NCBI RefSeq assembly: GCF_009718825.1
Contig: NZ_WNHB01000004.1
Location: 124,001 to 188,000, forward strand
From: Terrilactibacillus tamarindi
Lineage (GTDB): Bacteria; Bacillota; Bacilli; Bacillales; Sporolactobacillaceae
DNA: 64,000 bases
Direction of reading: 5' to 3'
In this document: one piece after another, positions 41,674 through 51,540 of the stretch
How positions within the stretch are numbered: position 1 is the first letter of the stretch
How the letters are laid out: the number at the start of each line of letters is the position of its first letter
Position numbers and translations under genes: made by a program
Notes under the pieces: model-generated
What the model saw: only the letters and a program-made list of their open reading frames with translations
Databases searched by the model: none
Told to the model about the DNA's origin: nothing

Positions 41674-43900
41674 ATTGTTAATAGGAATATGGATATTACT
41701 TCTAGTAAGCGGCATATATGGTTTATACACGGTAGTTAGCCATGGTACACAATATATCAGAGGTAATTATTTTCAAACACCAAATTTCCAAAGTGAATTA
41801 AATGAATTTGAAACGGCTTTAGCAGCACTCGAGTTGAACCATTCTAGTCCATTAGAAGTCAAAAAACATATAACCGTTTCTGATCAAGAAATTCATGATT
41901 ATCGCTATCAGTATGGGGATTTAATGGAGCAAGTCTCTAATATAACAGAACAATATGAAAACAAAATTAATGAAGCAAAGGAGAATAAAAATAAAAATGC
42001 CGAAAATTACTATAAAAAAGAACGCGATAAAAAAATAGACGATATAAATAAAAACTTTAGTAGCGATGACTACGTAAGAAACAAAATTATCAAAGCTAAA
42101 GAAGAACAAATTGATAAATACTACAAAAATATCAAAAAATATAACCAAAAAAACTTGGAATTTGGGAAGAAAGTATTCAAATATTACCTCAGGGATACTG
42201 AGACGGATAAAATTTATACGAACATATCAAGTCAAGACAAGGATATTAACCAAAATGATATGCTTTTTAACGATAAGTTTTCGTTGTCAAAACAAACAGA
42301 ATTTAATACAGCAAATTTTATAAATATACCAGATGAAGGAGTTGGATTTCAGACAACATCAGAGAGCGAGAGTCTACAAACACCTAATGTAACCATTGTA
42401 AACGTATTGAGCAAAAGTGCAAAAACTTATGAGGGACAAATCTTTATCTTAAATTCAGCTCCAAAAAATCACTTTATTATGGATCAATACCATAACTATA
42501 ATATTAAAAGAGTCATCATTATCATCTGTCTTGTCTTCGGTTTAGCTGCTCTAATCTTCAGTTATTATTTAAATAAGAAACGGAATACTTATCAACGCAT
42601 CGTCAGTACACATCTTATAAAAGTCTATGACCGAATACCCATTGATTTACGAGCCATGCTTTGTTTATTGAATCTCATTTTTGTTACAACCTTTATTAAT
42701 GACAGTACGAGCTGGACTAATGTCGATTATACATTTTATAGTCTCGACATTTTTTGGGAACAAGGACTCGCTATCTTGTCCATGGCAACACTTGCTATTC
42801 AACTGATCTTTTTAATGGATATAGTAAAAAATAAAAAACGATCTCTTCAATGGGAAAAAAGTGTCATTTATTTGATCTATTTTTCAATATCAAAAACATT
42901 TCAAAATCTGGTGGGTATGCAAATCTTTGTTTTTGTTCTCTTAACGCTTGTCTTTTGTTTTGGAATTGTGGCAGCTTTTTCTTATTATGTATGGGATTCC
43001 TTAATTCCCATTTTGTTAGCTTTTTTAATAGTAGGATTGCCAACCCTTATATTGGTTCTCAGATATGTGGGCTATTTAAGTCAAATCATCATCAATGCGA
43101 GACAAATTGTTCGTGGTGAATTACCTCAAGATCTTCCTGTAAAGGGCTTAACGCCACTTGCAAAACTTGCAGAAGACATCAATACACTTAAGCATGGGGT
43201 AAAGACATCTCAAAAGGAACAAGCAAAAAGTGAACGACTAAAAAACGAATTAATCACCAATGTGAGTCATGATCTAAGAACACCGTTAACTTCCGTGATT
43301 ACGTACACGGAATTACTAAAAACACCCGATCTCACACATGATGAACGTAACAGTTACGTTCAGATTATTGATCGAAAAGCCAAGCGCTTGAAGGTGCTGA
43401 TCGATGATTTATTTGAAGTCACAAAAATGACGAGTGGTAATATTGAACTCGTTATGGAACAAGTGAATTTAAATGAGCTTCTTGAGCAAGCTTTAGCGGA
43501 GTACGATGATATTATTCAAGATTCAAAGCTTCAATTTCGAGTAACTAAGCCAGACAAGCCTGTTCATGCAATTGTTGATGGACAAAAAATATGGCGTGTC
43601 TTTGATAATTTAATTGGAAACATTGTTAAATACTCATTAGAAAATACACGTGTTTATATTGATTTAAGAGTAAAAGAAAATGAAGCGATCATCACATTTA
43701 AAAATGTCACCAAATATGAACTTGGTGGTAATATGGACGAACTTTTTGAACGTTTCAAGCGAGGAGATGCTTCACGTCATACCGAAGGATCAGGTCTTGG
43801 TCTTGCGATTAGTAAATCGATCATTGATCTGCATCATGGGCAGTTTGACATTGAATTAGATGGGGATTTGTTTAAAGTTACCGTAAAACTGGATATATAA
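41651..43900 (+). CDS. Sensor histidine kinase, multi-pass, VanS-like catalytic domain
   Basis: A 749-residue kinase paired with the regulator upstream. A first helix (about 8-28) is followed by an extracellular region of about 255 residues, very rich in Lys, Asn and Asp and probably coiled-coil around 85-180. Helices follow near 285-306, 333-352, 370-391 and two between 420 and 475. A HAMP-like linker precedes HisKA with phosphoacceptor His540 in NVSHDLRTPLTS. The ATPase domain has an N box (DNLIGNIVKYS), an F box (LFERFKRGD) and GSGLGLAIS; the G1 box is degenerate, as in VanS-like kinases of Gram-positives. The TTG start overlaps the regulator; a TTG at 41663 is the alternative. The signal is unknown. 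Confidence 0.88.
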   Translation: MDTKLKNRLLIGIWILLLVSGIYGLYTVVSHGTQYIRGNYFQTPNFQSELNEFETALAALELNHSSPLEVKKHITVSDQEIHDYRYQYGDLMEQVSNITEQYENKINEAKENKNKNAENYYKKERDKKIDDINKNFSSDDYVRNKIIKAKEEQIDKYYKNIKKYNQKNLEFGKKVFKYYLRDTETDKIYTNISSQDKDINQNDMLFNDKFSLSKQTEFNTANFINIPDEGVGFQTTSESESLQTPNVTIVNVLSKSAKTYEGQIFILNSAPKNHFIMDQYHNYNIKRVIIIICLVFGLAALIFSYYLNKKRNTYQRIVSTHLIKVYDRIPIDLRAMLCLLNLIFVTTFINDSTSWTNVDYTFYSLDIFWEQGLAILSMATLAIQLIFLMDIVKNKKRSLQWEKSVIYLIYFSISKTFQNLVGMQIFVFVLLTLVFCFGIVAAFSYYVWDSLIPILLAFLIVGLPTLILVLRYVGYLSQIIINARQIVRGELPQDLPVKGLTPLAKLAEDINTLKHGVKTSQKEQAKSERLKNELITNVSHDLRTPLTSVITYTELLKTPDLTHDERNSYVQIIDRKAKRLKVLIDDLFEVTKMTSGNIELVMEQVNLNELLEQALAEYDDIIQDSKLQFRVTKPDKPVHAIVDGQKIWRVFDNLIGNIVKYSLENTRVYIDLRVKENEAIITFKNVTKYELGGNMDELFERFKRGDASRHTEGSGLGLAISKSIIDLHHGQFDIELDGDLFKVTVKLDI

Positions 43901-43907
43901 GACGTAT

Positions 43908-43940
43908 AAGCCTTAACCTTAATGGATAAGGCTTTTATAT
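43908..43940 (+). terminator. Terminator of the two-component operon
   Basis: AAGCCTTA pairs with TAAGGCTT across an 11-base loop, followed by TTATAT. Confidence 0.75.
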
Positions 43941-44131
43941 ATTTAGAAAATAAGGGTAAAAAAATGATGAAAAAATTTGTTCAAAAGTGCGTGCATTACC
44001 AAGAATAATATGCTACTATACGTAGAGCTTTTAACAAATTATTATTTCCGACCAATAAAAAATCCTGCTTAAAGATTATTGAGAATCAAAGTATAAGTGG
44101 GGTTTATAACCCACACACTAGAAAAGTTTCA

Positions 44132-44296
44132 TTTTATCCCATCCCGCCTTAACGGCAAGTAAAGACCCCCACCTCAAGATTCTGAGTAGTCAAAGAAGAT
44201 AGGTGGGGGATCAACTGCCCGTAAAGGTCCGATTGGTTCAGCTAACCATCAGTGGGGGATGAAGAAAACCCCCACTGATGGAAGTTTCACTTTATT
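44132..44296 (-). repeat. Dispersed structured repeat, copy C (inverted)
   Basis: The reverse complement of this stretch matches copy B (18729-18886) almost base for base. It includes a perfect 13-bp stem CCATCAGTGGGGG / CCCCCACTGATGG and the second stem CCCCCACCT / AGGTGGGGG. It ends 4 bp before the ribosome binding site of the MATE gene. The rest of the 417-bp gap (43941-44131) is AT-rich without recognisable features. Confidence 0.9.
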
Positions 44297-44317
44297 TTAA
44301 GGAGGAAGGTGACGAGA

Positions 44318-45721
44318 GTGCAAAAGAAACAAGCTGTTTCAACGCAGTCTGTACCTAACGATCTAAAACTCATTCGTCTAACATGGCCTATTTTTCTAGA
44401 GGTCTTTTTGTTTATGTTGGTTGGTAGTGTCGATACATTTATGATCAGCGGTGTTTCCGATGATGCTGTTGCAGGAGTAGGAGCATCCAATCAGATTATT
44501 ACGATTGCGATCTTAGTTTTAGAGGTGATCGGCAATGGTGCAGCGATTGTTATTGCGCAATATATTGGCTCTAAAAAATTATATGAAGCAGCTAAGATTT
44601 CTGCGGTCGCCATTACCTTAAATTTAATGGTGGGTATCTCTCTTAGCCTGATCTTCATCCTTTTCGGAGGGTTCATGCTCCAAGCCATGAACTTACATGG
44701 CGATATTTATGTCTATGCCAAAACCTATCTGTTGATAGTTGGTGGAGGTATTTTCTTACAAGCACTTATTAATATATTAGCCGCTATTATTCGAACTTAT
44801 GGTTATACGAAGCATACCATGCTCGTTTCAGTGTTACTGAATATCCTACACTTACTGTTTAACTATATGTTTATCTTTGGGCACTTTGGATTCTCAGCTA
44901 TGGGAGTTGAAGGGGCAGCTATATCAAATATCAGCAGTCGATTTATTTGTTTGATTATCTTTTTCATTCTGTTCTATCATCTTATGGATGTTAGACTAAA
45001 AATCAAGGATTATTTAACCTTAACAAAAAGTTATGTAATAAAGATCTTTAATATAGGCATTCCATCTGCAGTTGAACAAATCACTTATCAATGCTGTCAG
45101 CTCGTGTTTTTCTTTTATGCGACCTATCTTGGTGCCGAAGCCATGGCTACTCGTCAATATGCCGTGAATATTTCGATGTACATCTATTTATTCAGTGTGG
45201 CCGTCTCCATGGGAACAGCCATCATTACTGGAAGACTAGTTGGAGCTAAAGAACCGGTTGAAGCGTATCGAAGAGTAAGGCAAAGTGTGAAATGGTCTTT
45301 GTTAGTGACCATCGTGATGGATATCATCATCATAGCTGCACGGGAACCACTTTTTGGCTTGTTCACAACCAATGCTGATATTATTAAGCTTGGTTCTGAA
45401 GTGATCCTCTTTAGTATTTTGCTTGAAACAGGACGCACAGGCAATATTATTATGATTAATTCCTTGCGGGCGGCGGGGGATGCCAAATTTCCTCTCTATA
45501 TGGGGCTAATCTCGATGGTCGGTGTCAGTTTACCGCTTGGCTATTTTCTTGTTTTTCATTTAAACATGGGTTTGCCAGGAATTTGGATAGCGAATGCCGC
45601 AGACGAATGGATTCGTGCCATTACGATGCATTTTCGTTGGAAAAATGGAGCTTGGCAAAAATATAGTTTAGTTGATGATGATAAAAAAGAAGCTAACTCA
45701 AAACCAGCAACTGTTCATTAA
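44318..45721 (+). CDS. MATE-family efflux transporter
   Basis: A 467-residue polytopic membrane protein with about 12 helices in two homologous halves, a cation-coupled multidrug/toxin exporter. Typical segments are LTWPIFLEVFLFMLVGSVDTF at the N-terminus, GIPSAVEQITYQC at the start of the second half, and MINSLRAAGDAKFPLYMGLISM. The GTG at 44318 is preferred over the GTG at 44309, which lies only 3 bases after the GGAGG. A structured repeat directly abuts its ribosome binding site. The substrate is not predictable. Its terminator overlaps the end of dsdA. Confidence 0.88.
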   Translation: MQKKQAVSTQSVPNDLKLIRLTWPIFLEVFLFMLVGSVDTFMISGVSDDAVAGVGASNQIITIAILVLEVIGNGAAIVIAQYIGSKKLYEAAKISAVAITLNLMVGISLSLIFILFGGFMLQAMNLHGDIYVYAKTYLLIVGGGIFLQALINILAAIIRTYGYTKHTMLVSVLLNILHLLFNYMFIFGHFGFSAMGVEGAAISNISSRFICLIIFFILFYHLMDVRLKIKDYLTLTKSYVIKIFNIGIPSAVEQITYQCCQLVFFFYATYLGAEAMATRQYAVNISMYIYLFSVAVSMGTAIITGRLVGAKEPVEAYRRVRQSVKWSLLVTIVMDIIIIAAREPLFGLFTTNADIIKLGSEVILFSILLETGRTGNIIMINSLRAAGDAKFPLYMGLISMVGVSLPLGYFLVFHLNMGLPGIWIANAADEWIRAITMHFRWKNGAWQKYSLVDDDKKEANSKPATVH

Positions 45722-45730
45722 TCAATAGAA

Positions 45731-45768
45731 AGAGAACTCACTATAAAGCGAGTTCTCTTATTTTTTTC
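45731..45768 (+). terminator. Terminator of the MATE gene
   Basis: AGAGAACTC pairs perfectly with GAGTTCTCT across a 10-base loop, then a T run that includes the dsdA stop region. It probably also helps end the convergent dsdA transcript. Confidence 0.8.
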
Positions 45769-47104
45769 CTAATAATGCTTGACCTTTTTTATCATACTCT
45801 TTCATGATTTCGGCTGGAACCATGCTTCCACCTGTTGCCCAAACGATATGAGTCCCTTTTTTCATTTTGTTCATCAGATCGTTCGTCTTAAGATAAGACT
45901 GTCCATTTTTTAAAAGTTGAATCGGTCCCAACATCCCTGCCAGAGCCGATGGTTCCAAATAAATGCCTTCGGTTTGAATCAGAGAACTTAGCAATCGATA
46001 TAGTGTGGTATCACTAACGGTATAACACCCACTAATAAAGGGCTCAATTAATTTTCCCACAAAACCGGATGGCCGACCAACAGCTAGACCATCGGCATCT
46101 GTTTTGTTATCTAATCCAATGTCTTGGACTGAGATTTGATCATGCAGACCTGTTGATAGTCCTAGAAGCATACAAGGGGCGTGTGTTGGTTCAGCAAAAA
46201 AGCAATGAACAGACTCTTGATAAAGCGTTTTTAGACCAAAAGCGACACCGCCAGGACCGCCACCCACTCCGCAAGGCAGATAAACAAAAAGGGGATGAGC
46301 CGCATCAATGGTGACATTGGAATCATCAAGTTGTTTTTTTAGTCGAAGTGCGGAAGTGGCATACCCTAGAAATAAATCTTTAGAATTTTCATCATCGATA
46401 AAATAGCATGTGGGATCTTTCTCTGCTTCCTTTCTCCCTTCTTCAACAGCCAGACTATAATCGGTTTTATATTCAACGACCTCGGCACCTTTTTCTCTTA
46501 GGAGATCCTTTTTCCACTGTTTGGCGTCATGCGACATGTGAACTTTTACAGAAAGGCCAATCTGTGCACTCATGATACCAATGCTTAAGCCTAGATTACC
46601 TGTTGAACCTACAGCGATAGAAAAGTTTGAGAAAAAGGTTTTGAATTTTTCACTATCCAAAATAGCATAGTTATCCTCTGTTTTTAAAAGTCCATGGCGG
46701 ATAGCGAGTGACTCTGCATGCTTAAGAACTTCATAGATACCACCTCTAGCCTTAATTGAACCAGAGATCGGGAGCTGATCATCACGTTTGAGTAATAAAC
46801 GACCATGAATAGGTACTTGATAGATTTTTTCAAGATAGCCTTTCATCTTAGGGATACTTGTTAGTTTCGATTCAATCAGTCCGCCTGCTGCACGGGTTTC
46901 CGGGAAGACTTTAGCTATATAAGGTGCAAAACGTTGTAACCGCTCCTCAGCTTCTTGAATGTCTTCTATGGTTATCGAGCTCTTTTTCGTCGTTTGATTC
47001 TTCTTAAAATAATTTGGGTTTGTCCAAAGTGTTTCTTCAAGAGTTAACAGTTTTCTAATTAATGGATCATTCTTTCCCAATGTATTGCCATCATTTGTAG
47101 ACAT
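45758..47104 (-). CDS. dsdA: D-serine ammonia-lyase
   Basis: A 448-residue PLP enzyme that deaminates D-serine to pyruvate and ammonia. The PLP lysine lies in [15 protein letters not shown], the phosphate-binding loop in [12 protein letters not shown], and [17 protein letters not shown] and [16 protein letters not shown] are characteristic of DsdA. The start follows GGAG. It is the last gene of an operon with an MFS carrier and a Lin0512-family gene; copy D of the structured repeat fills the gap before it. It detoxifies or uses D-serine as a carbon and nitrogen source. Confidence 0.95.
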   Translation of the reverse strand: MSTNDGNTLGKNDPLIRKLLTLEETLWTNPNYFKKNQTTKKSSITIEDIQEAEERLQRFAPYIAKVFPETRAAGGLIESKLTSIPKMKGYLEKIYQVPIHGRLLLKRDDQLPISGSIKARGGIYEVLKHAESLAIRHGLLKTEDNYAILDSEKFKTFFSNFSIAVGSTGNLGLSIGIMSAQIGLSVKVHMSHDAKQWKKDLLREKGAEVVEYKTDYSLAVEEGRKEAEKDPTCYFIDDENSKDLFLGYATSALRLKKQLDDSNVTIDAAHPLFVYLPCGVGGGPGGVAFGLKTLYQESVHCFFAEPTHAPCMLLGLSTGLHDQISVQDIGLDNKTDADGLAVGRPSGFVGKLIEPFISGCYTVSDTTLYRLLSSLIQTEGIYLEPSALAGMLGPIQLLKNGQSYLKTNDLMNKMKKGTHIVWATGGSMVPAEIMKEYDKKGQALLGKK

Positions 47105-47117
47105 AAGGTCACTCCAA

Positions 47118-47220
47118 TTTATCCGGCATTAACGGCAATTTTTGACCCCCACCTCAAGGCAATGAGTGTAAACAAGCGTTACTAGGTGGTGGATAACTGC
47201 CCGCATGAAGCTGGTTTGGT
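47118..47220 (-). repeat. Dispersed structured repeat, copy D (short, inverted)
   Basis: A 103-bp diverged copy lacking the first hairpin. On the minus strand it keeps GGGCAGTT, the CACCACCT...CTTGAGGTGGGGGTC stem, and GCCGTTAATGCCGGATAAA. It lies inside the MFS-dsdA operon, between the MFS stop and the dsdA ribosome binding site. Confidence 0.75.
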
Positions 47221-47227
47221 TTTCAAT

Positions 47228-48430
47228 TTATAAAAGTTGACGACTTTTTGTTTCTTTACCTAATAACAGAACAGAGAGAGCACCTATAAGAATGGATATA
47301 CAAAAAATAAGGAAGATTGTATTAATGGATACATGTTGAGTAACGAGATAGCCAACAAGAAGGGGTCCTAAAATACCGCCAACCCGTCCAATAGCTGCAG
47401 CCATCCCTGATCCTGTTCCACGGATACTGGTTGGGTATTGCTCAGGAGAGTAGGCGTACAATGCTCCCCAAGCACCCAAGTTAAAAAATGACAATAAGAT
47501 GCCTGAAATAAGAAGGGCAGTTAGAGATTCTGCAGAGCCAAAGAAATAGGCACTTAATGCTGTACCAATCAAATAGGTAACAAGAACGAATTTACGACCC
47601 CATTTTTCAATAAACCAAGCGGCTGTAAAATATCCAGGTAGCTGAGCCAAGGTCATTATTAAGACGTACTGAAAACTTTTGATCAAACTAAATCCTTTCA
47701 TGACCATCACACTTGGTAACCACAAAAACATGCCATAATACGAAAAGACAACACAGAACCATAGAATCCATAACATAATGGTTGGGCGTGCAAATTCTTT
47801 GGACCATACGTGAAGGATATTCTTTATAAAAGAAGGTTTATTCGTTTCTGTTTTCGCGGACTGAAATTTTGGTGAATCAGGCATATGAATCCTTAAATAG
47901 ATCGCATATAAAGCTGGAATAGCGCTGAGAATAAGAGCCATTCGCCAACCAAAGTGTGGAATAATAAAGTACGAAATAAGAGCTGCAATGAGCCAACCGA
48001 CCGCCCAAAAACTTTCAAGTAAGACAACGATTCGGCCACGTTTTTCGGGTTGAACACTTTCCGAAACAAGCGTTGAAGCTACTGGAAGTTCGCCGCCAAG
48101 CCCCATTCCAACAATGAAACGAAAAATCAGGAAAAGCGAAAGTGTGGTTGTTAATGCAGATAACCCGCTGCCTAGGGAAAATAATAAAAGAGTGATAATT
48201 AAGATGGATTTTCTTCCTGCACGATCAGAGAATAAGCCAAAAAGAAAAGCACCGACAGCCATCCCAATCGAATTAATGCTTCCAATCCATCCCATTTGAA
48301 CCTCATTTAAATGCCATTCCACACTTAAAGCCGCAATAATAAAAGACAGCATGCCCACATCCATGGCATCAAATAGCCATGCTAGTCCCGCAATACCAAG
48401 CAATTTTCTTTCTGTGATCGCATTTTTCAT
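47228..48430 (-). CDS. MFS transporter, NiaP-like
   Basis: A 400-residue 12-helix MFS carrier very like Bacillus NiaP (YceI), a niacin permease: LLGIAGLAWLFDAMDVG at the start, RFIVGMGLGGELPVASTLVSE with the RPE-like motif, and SIRGTGSGMAAAIGRVGG. The DRAGRK loop is the MFS signature. Related carriers take up other aromatic or small acids. Its operon partners are dsdA and a Lin0512-family gene, so D-serine or a related compound may be the real substrate here. The ATG at 48430 lies 11 bases after AGGAGG; the TTG at 48436 (5 bases) is possible. Family certain, substrate not. Confidence 0.8.
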   Translation of the reverse strand: MKNAITERKLLGIAGLAWLFDAMDVGMLSFIIAALSVEWHLNEVQMGWIGSINSIGMAVGAFLFGLFSDRAGRKSILIITLLLFSLGSGLSALTTTLSLFLIFRFIVGMGLGGELPVASTLVSESVQPEKRGRIVVLLESFWAVGWLIAALISYFIIPHFGWRMALILSAIPALYAIYLRIHMPDSPKFQSAKTETNKPSFIKNILHVWSKEFARPTIMLWILWFCVVFSYYGMFLWLPSVMVMKGFSLIKSFQYVLIMTLAQLPGYFTAAWFIEKWGRKFVLVTYLIGTALSAYFFGSAESLTALLISGILLSFFNLGAWGALYAYSPEQYPTSIRGTGSGMAAAIGRVGGILGPLLVGYLVTQHVSINTIFLIFCISILIGALSVLLLGKETKSRQLL

Positions 48431-48460
48431 CGACAAAGATTCCTCCTATAGTTTAATTCT

Positions 48461-48820
48461 TCAATAGCCTGTCTCAATCGATGCATTAACAATATACATC
48501 AAATCGTTTTTATCTTCTTTATCCTCTAAAAAGATTCCGCTACGGGTCAACATGCCGCCATCCATCACTTCAACGGTAACGGTTCCATATGGAATAGTAG
48601 CTTTAACTTTTTCAATATCCAATTTGTCTTTGTCACAAGGTACAGCCAATTTAATGTTTACCTTCATCTTGTTCAAATCATGGTTAGGTAATACGTCGGT
48701 TATACCAGGCATTGAGTTAGTATGAATCGCATTTACAATCGCTCTAATAGCTGCCTTCGTCACATCTTGTCCATGTACATCCACACCAAATCCTGTTTGA
48801 ATAAACATTAACTTTTCCAT
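48461..48820 (-). CDS. Lin0512-family conserved protein
   Basis: A 119-residue protein resembling the uncharacterised Lin0512 family: EKLMFIQTGFGVDVHGQDVT with GQDVTKAAIRAIVNAIH following, and a C-terminal GTVTVEVMDGGML. Function unknown; the fold seems a small alpha/beta domain. The start follows GGAGG at eight bases; an ATG five codons earlier overlaps that site. It is first in the operon with the NiaP-like carrier and dsdA, transcribed away from a GntR regulator. The 319-bp divergent region holds a TnrA/GlnR-type box and a palindrome. Confidence 0.7.
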   Translation of the reverse strand: MEKLMFIQTGFGVDVHGQDVTKAAIRAIVNAIHTNSMPGITDVLPNHDLNKMKVNIKLAVPCDKDKLDIEKVKATIPYGTVTVEVMDGGMLTRSGIFLEDKEDKNDLMYIVNASIETGY

Positions 48821-49026
48821 AAATGTATCCTCCATATGTTTGATAGATTAGTTAAATTATAAATCCATTGCTTACTGAATATCTTTCTTTCTATTATCCC
48901 CTTTGTTAGATGATTGTAGAAGATATTATTCTCTCCTCATTATATCAAGAGAACGGAGGAAAAACTTCTCTGTGGAGCTGAGATAATCTCAAAAAAAGTT
49001 ATTTTTTTAGGTCAATTAATATCATT

Positions 49027-49039
49027 TATTGTCACAATA
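49027..49039. promoter_or_regulatory. Palindrome in the divergent GntR/Lin0512 region
   Basis: TATTGT-C-ACAATA, perfect around a central C. Its ATTGT/ACAAT half-sites equal those of the palindrome at 49834 (different central spacing), so it may be a GntR operator. Confidence 0.4.
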
Positions 49040-49050
49040 GCGAAAAAGTA

Positions 49051-49067
49051 TGTAAGGAAATCTGACA
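49051..49067. promoter_or_regulatory. TnrA/GlnR-type box
   Basis: TGTAAGGAAATCTGACA keeps the TGTNA-N7-TNACA core and 16 of 17 positions of the long TnrA consensus. It lies 72 bp before the GntR start and about 230 bp from the Lin0512 start, so which promoter it serves is uncertain. Confidence 0.55.
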
Positions 49068-49139
49068 TATAAATAATATTGTCTAAAAATTCATGTTAAT
49101 ATGACTACATAAATATTTTGAAAATAAGATGGTGTCAGC

Positions 49140-49817
49140 ATGATTAATGAGGAGAAAATTTATCACATCATACGAGATCTCATCTTCAGGGCCAAGCTTC
49201 CGCCAGGTCAGCAGTTAAAAGAAACGTCTCTAGCTGAAGCATTCAATGTTAGTCGTACTCCGATACGAGCAGTCCTGCAACGGTTGAAATTTGATTCGTT
49301 AGTTGAAATCATTCCAAAGAAAGGAGCTTTTGTTTATTGTCCAAATCCAAGAGAAGCTGAACAAATTTTTTATGTCAGGCACATTCTAGAGCCTGAAGCT
49401 GCTGGATTAGCGGCTGTTCGAGCTACACCAAAGCAAATTGAATGGATGGAACGCTTATTAAAAGAAGAATATACCTTGTATCAAAAGGGAGAAATTCATC
49501 AAGCGCTTCTTAAGACACAACAACTGCACATGACAATTATCGAAGCATCAAGAAATCCTTACTTAATTGAGCCTCTTAGAAAGTTAGTATCGCTGTCACA
49601 TATCATTTTGGCTTACTACAATATGTCTGGCGGCAGTGAATCACATGCAGAGGACGAACATTCTGCCATCATAAATGCCATTCGAGATGGAAATGTATCT
49701 CTTGCAAAAGAACTTTCAGCTTTACATACTTTATCAATTAAACGTGATATTGATTTCTCAAGAGATTATCGATCCTTAGCATCCTTGCATCAGGTCATTT
49801 CAAGATATCTAGCCTGA
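49140..49817 (+). CDS. GntR-family transcriptional regulator (FCD/FadR type)
   Basis: A 225-residue regulator. The N-terminal winged helix-turn-helix (about 1-70) has LPPGQQLKETSLAEAFNVSRTPIRAVLQRL; the C-terminal all-helical FCD ligand domain has metal-site His residues in QLHMTIIEASRNPYL and GSESHAEDEHSAII. Such proteins respond to small carboxylates or amino-acid-derived ligands. It is divergent from Lin0512-MFS-dsdA and precedes an amino-acid ABC importer, so both are candidate targets. Perfect palindromes occur at 49834-49845 and 49027-49039. The start has only a weak binding site. Confidence 0.88.
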   Translation: MINEEKIYHIIRDLIFRAKLPPGQQLKETSLAEAFNVSRTPIRAVLQRLKFDSLVEIIPKKGAFVYCPNPREAEQIFYVRHILEPEAAGLAAVRATPKQIEWMERLLKEEYTLYQKGEIHQALLKTQQLHMTIIEASRNPYLIEPLRKLVSLSHIILAYYNMSGGSESHAEDEHSAIINAIRDGNVSLAKELSALHTLSIKRDIDFSRDYRSLASLHQVISRYLA

Positions 49818-49833
49818 TTTTTTATTGCTATAC

Positions 49834-49845
49834 ATTGTATACAAT
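49834..49845 (+). promoter_or_regulatory. Palindromic operator candidate before the amino-acid ABC operon
   Basis: ATTGTATACAAT is a perfect 12-bp palindrome of the type bound by FCD-GntR regulators, between the GntR gene and the ABC transporter it probably controls. Confidence 0.55.
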
Positions 49846-49908
49846 TATTGCACACGATCTTTGTTTTAAAGTCAGATAATTAAAAACTAGATTATGGGGG
49901 ATTCCTAC

Positions 49909-50757
49909 ATGAAAAAATGGATGAAAGCTACAGTATTATTAATGGTCGTATCAATGTTCGCCATGTTGCTTGGTGCTTGCGGAAGTTCAAGTAAGTCAGG
50001 GGCAGCAAAAAGTGAAGGGAACACTTTAGAACAAGTAAAGAAAAAAGGGGTCTTAGTGGTTGGGTCATCTAATGATGCTCCATTTGCTTTCATTGACAAA
50101 GATACAAAAGAGTTCACTGGGATTGATGCAGAAATTATTAAAGAAATTGCAAAACGCTTAGGTATTAAAAAGGTAGAAATGAAAGAAATCAAGTTTGAGA
50201 ACTTATTACTTGAATTAAATAAAAAAAGTGTTGACCTTGTTACAGATGGTATGTACGTTAAACCAGAAAGAGAAAAAGTCGCTAAATTCACAGACATTTG
50301 GTACAAAGAAGGCGAAGCCATCCTTGTCGGAAAAGACTCTACAGTTAAAAGTGTTGATGATTTAAAAGGTAAAGTGGTTGGGGCTCAAAAAGGTCAATCT
50401 TTCCTTGAACTCGCTCAAAAATGGAAAAGCGAAGGAAAAGTGAAGGATGTAAAAATCTTTGGTGGCCAATCTGAACTCATGTTAGCCATTAAAACTAAAA
50501 AAGTAGACGCTGTTGTTGGTGATGGAGCACTTGCTGCCTATGCGATCAAAACGGACAAATCTCTAGGTATTAAAATGGTATCACCATATACACCAGTTGA
50601 TGCAGGGAAAATTGCAGCTGCAGGCAGAAAAAATGATACATCACTCGTTGACGCTGTGAATAAAGAATTAGCTGCAATGAAAGAAGACGGTACGGTTTTA
50701 AAAATCTTAGAAAAGTATGGTTTATCTAAAGACTATTATTTTCCAGGTAAAAATTAA
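49909..50757 (+). CDS. Amino-acid ABC transporter substrate-binding lipoprotein
   Basis: A 282-residue polar amino-acid binding lipoprotein. The signal peptide ends in the lipobox LGAC; the mature domain begins around LEQVKKKGVLVVGSSNDAPF and has FTGIDAEIIKEIAKRLG and DLVTDGMYVKPEREK, the pattern of His/Gln/Arg-type binding proteins. The start follows ATGGGGGA. It is the first gene of a three-gene importer operon downstream of a GntR regulator. The ligand cannot be told by eye; the neighbouring dsdA makes D-serine or a related amino acid a possibility (inference). Confidence 0.9.
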   Translation: MKKWMKATVLLMVVSMFAMLLGACGSSSKSGAAKSEGNTLEQVKKKGVLVVGSSNDAPFAFIDKDTKEFTGIDAEIIKEIAKRLGIKKVEMKEIKFENLLLELNKKSVDLVTDGMYVKPEREKVAKFTDIWYKEGEAILVGKDSTVKSVDDLKGKVVGAQKGQSFLELAQKWKSEGKVKDVKIFGGQSELMLAIKTKKVDAVVGDGALAAYAIKTDKSLGIKMVSPYTPVDAGKIAAAGRKNDTSLVDAVNKELAAMKEDGTVLKILEKYGLSKDYYFPGKN

Positions 50758-50832
50758 GAATCAAAAAGTCAGGGACTTCTAGGGAATGAAATACTATAAG
50801 TCCCCTGATGATTTTTAGAAAGAGGGTAAACG

Positions 50833-51540
50833 ATGGATATCATACAAAACTTAGATTTCGGAGCAGCACTACATGATCTAACCCCTATGTTATGGAGCGG
50901 ATTATGGATTGCGCTAGAAGCGACCATTTGTGGTTTCATCATTGCATTTGTTCTAGGTACAGTTATTGCCATAGGTCGAATCTCTAAATCAAAAATTCTA
51001 AGGGGCGTTTTGGTCGTCTTCCTAGAAATCATTAGAGGTACACCACTGCTTGTTCAACTTGTTTATATGTACTACGTTGCACCGCTTCTTATTTCTTTAG
51101 TTGTACAGATTTGGACACCAGGGTACCAGTTAAGTTTTAGTCCATTTATTGCCGGGGCACTTGGTCTTGGAATCAATTATGGTTGCTACTTATCTGAAGT
51201 TATTCGGGCTTCTATATTATCTGTTGATCGTGGGCAAACCGAAGCGGCTCTTGCACTTGGGTATACATCTCGTCAGTCCCTTTGGTCTATTGTTATTCCA
51301 CAAGCGACGCGTTCGGCTGTACCTGTATTTGGTAATTATCTTGTCATGATGATCAAAGATACATCACTACTGGCCTTTATTACAGTTAATGAATTATTGT
51401 TGCGAGCACAAACGTATGCATCACAGACATTTTTAACGATTGAATCCTATACCATTCTAGCCATTGCTTATCTAATTATTAGTTTGCCATTGGCTCAACT
51501 CATGGGACTATTAGAGAGGAGGTTGGCAAAACGTGGCTAA
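50833..51540 (+). CDS. Amino-acid ABC transporter permease
   Basis: A 235-residue permease of the His/Glu/Gln type (HisM/GlnP family) with about five helices. The N-terminal [20 protein letters not shown] and [12 protein letters not shown] are family marks, and the ATPase-contact loop is [22 protein letters not shown]. The start follows AGAGGG. Its last 8 bases overlap the ATPase gene, indicating translational coupling. Confidence 0.93.
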   Translation: MDIIQNLDFGAALHDLTPMLWSGLWIALEATICGFIIAFVLGTVIAIGRISKSKILRGVLVVFLEIIRGTPLLVQLVYMYYVAPLLISLVVQIWTPGYQLSFSPFIAGALGLGINYGCYLSEVIRASILSVDRGQTEAALALGYTSRQSLWSIVIPQATRSAVPVFGNYLVMMIKDTSLLAFITVNELLLRAQTYASQTFLTIESYTILAIAYLIISLPLAQLMGLLERRLAKRG

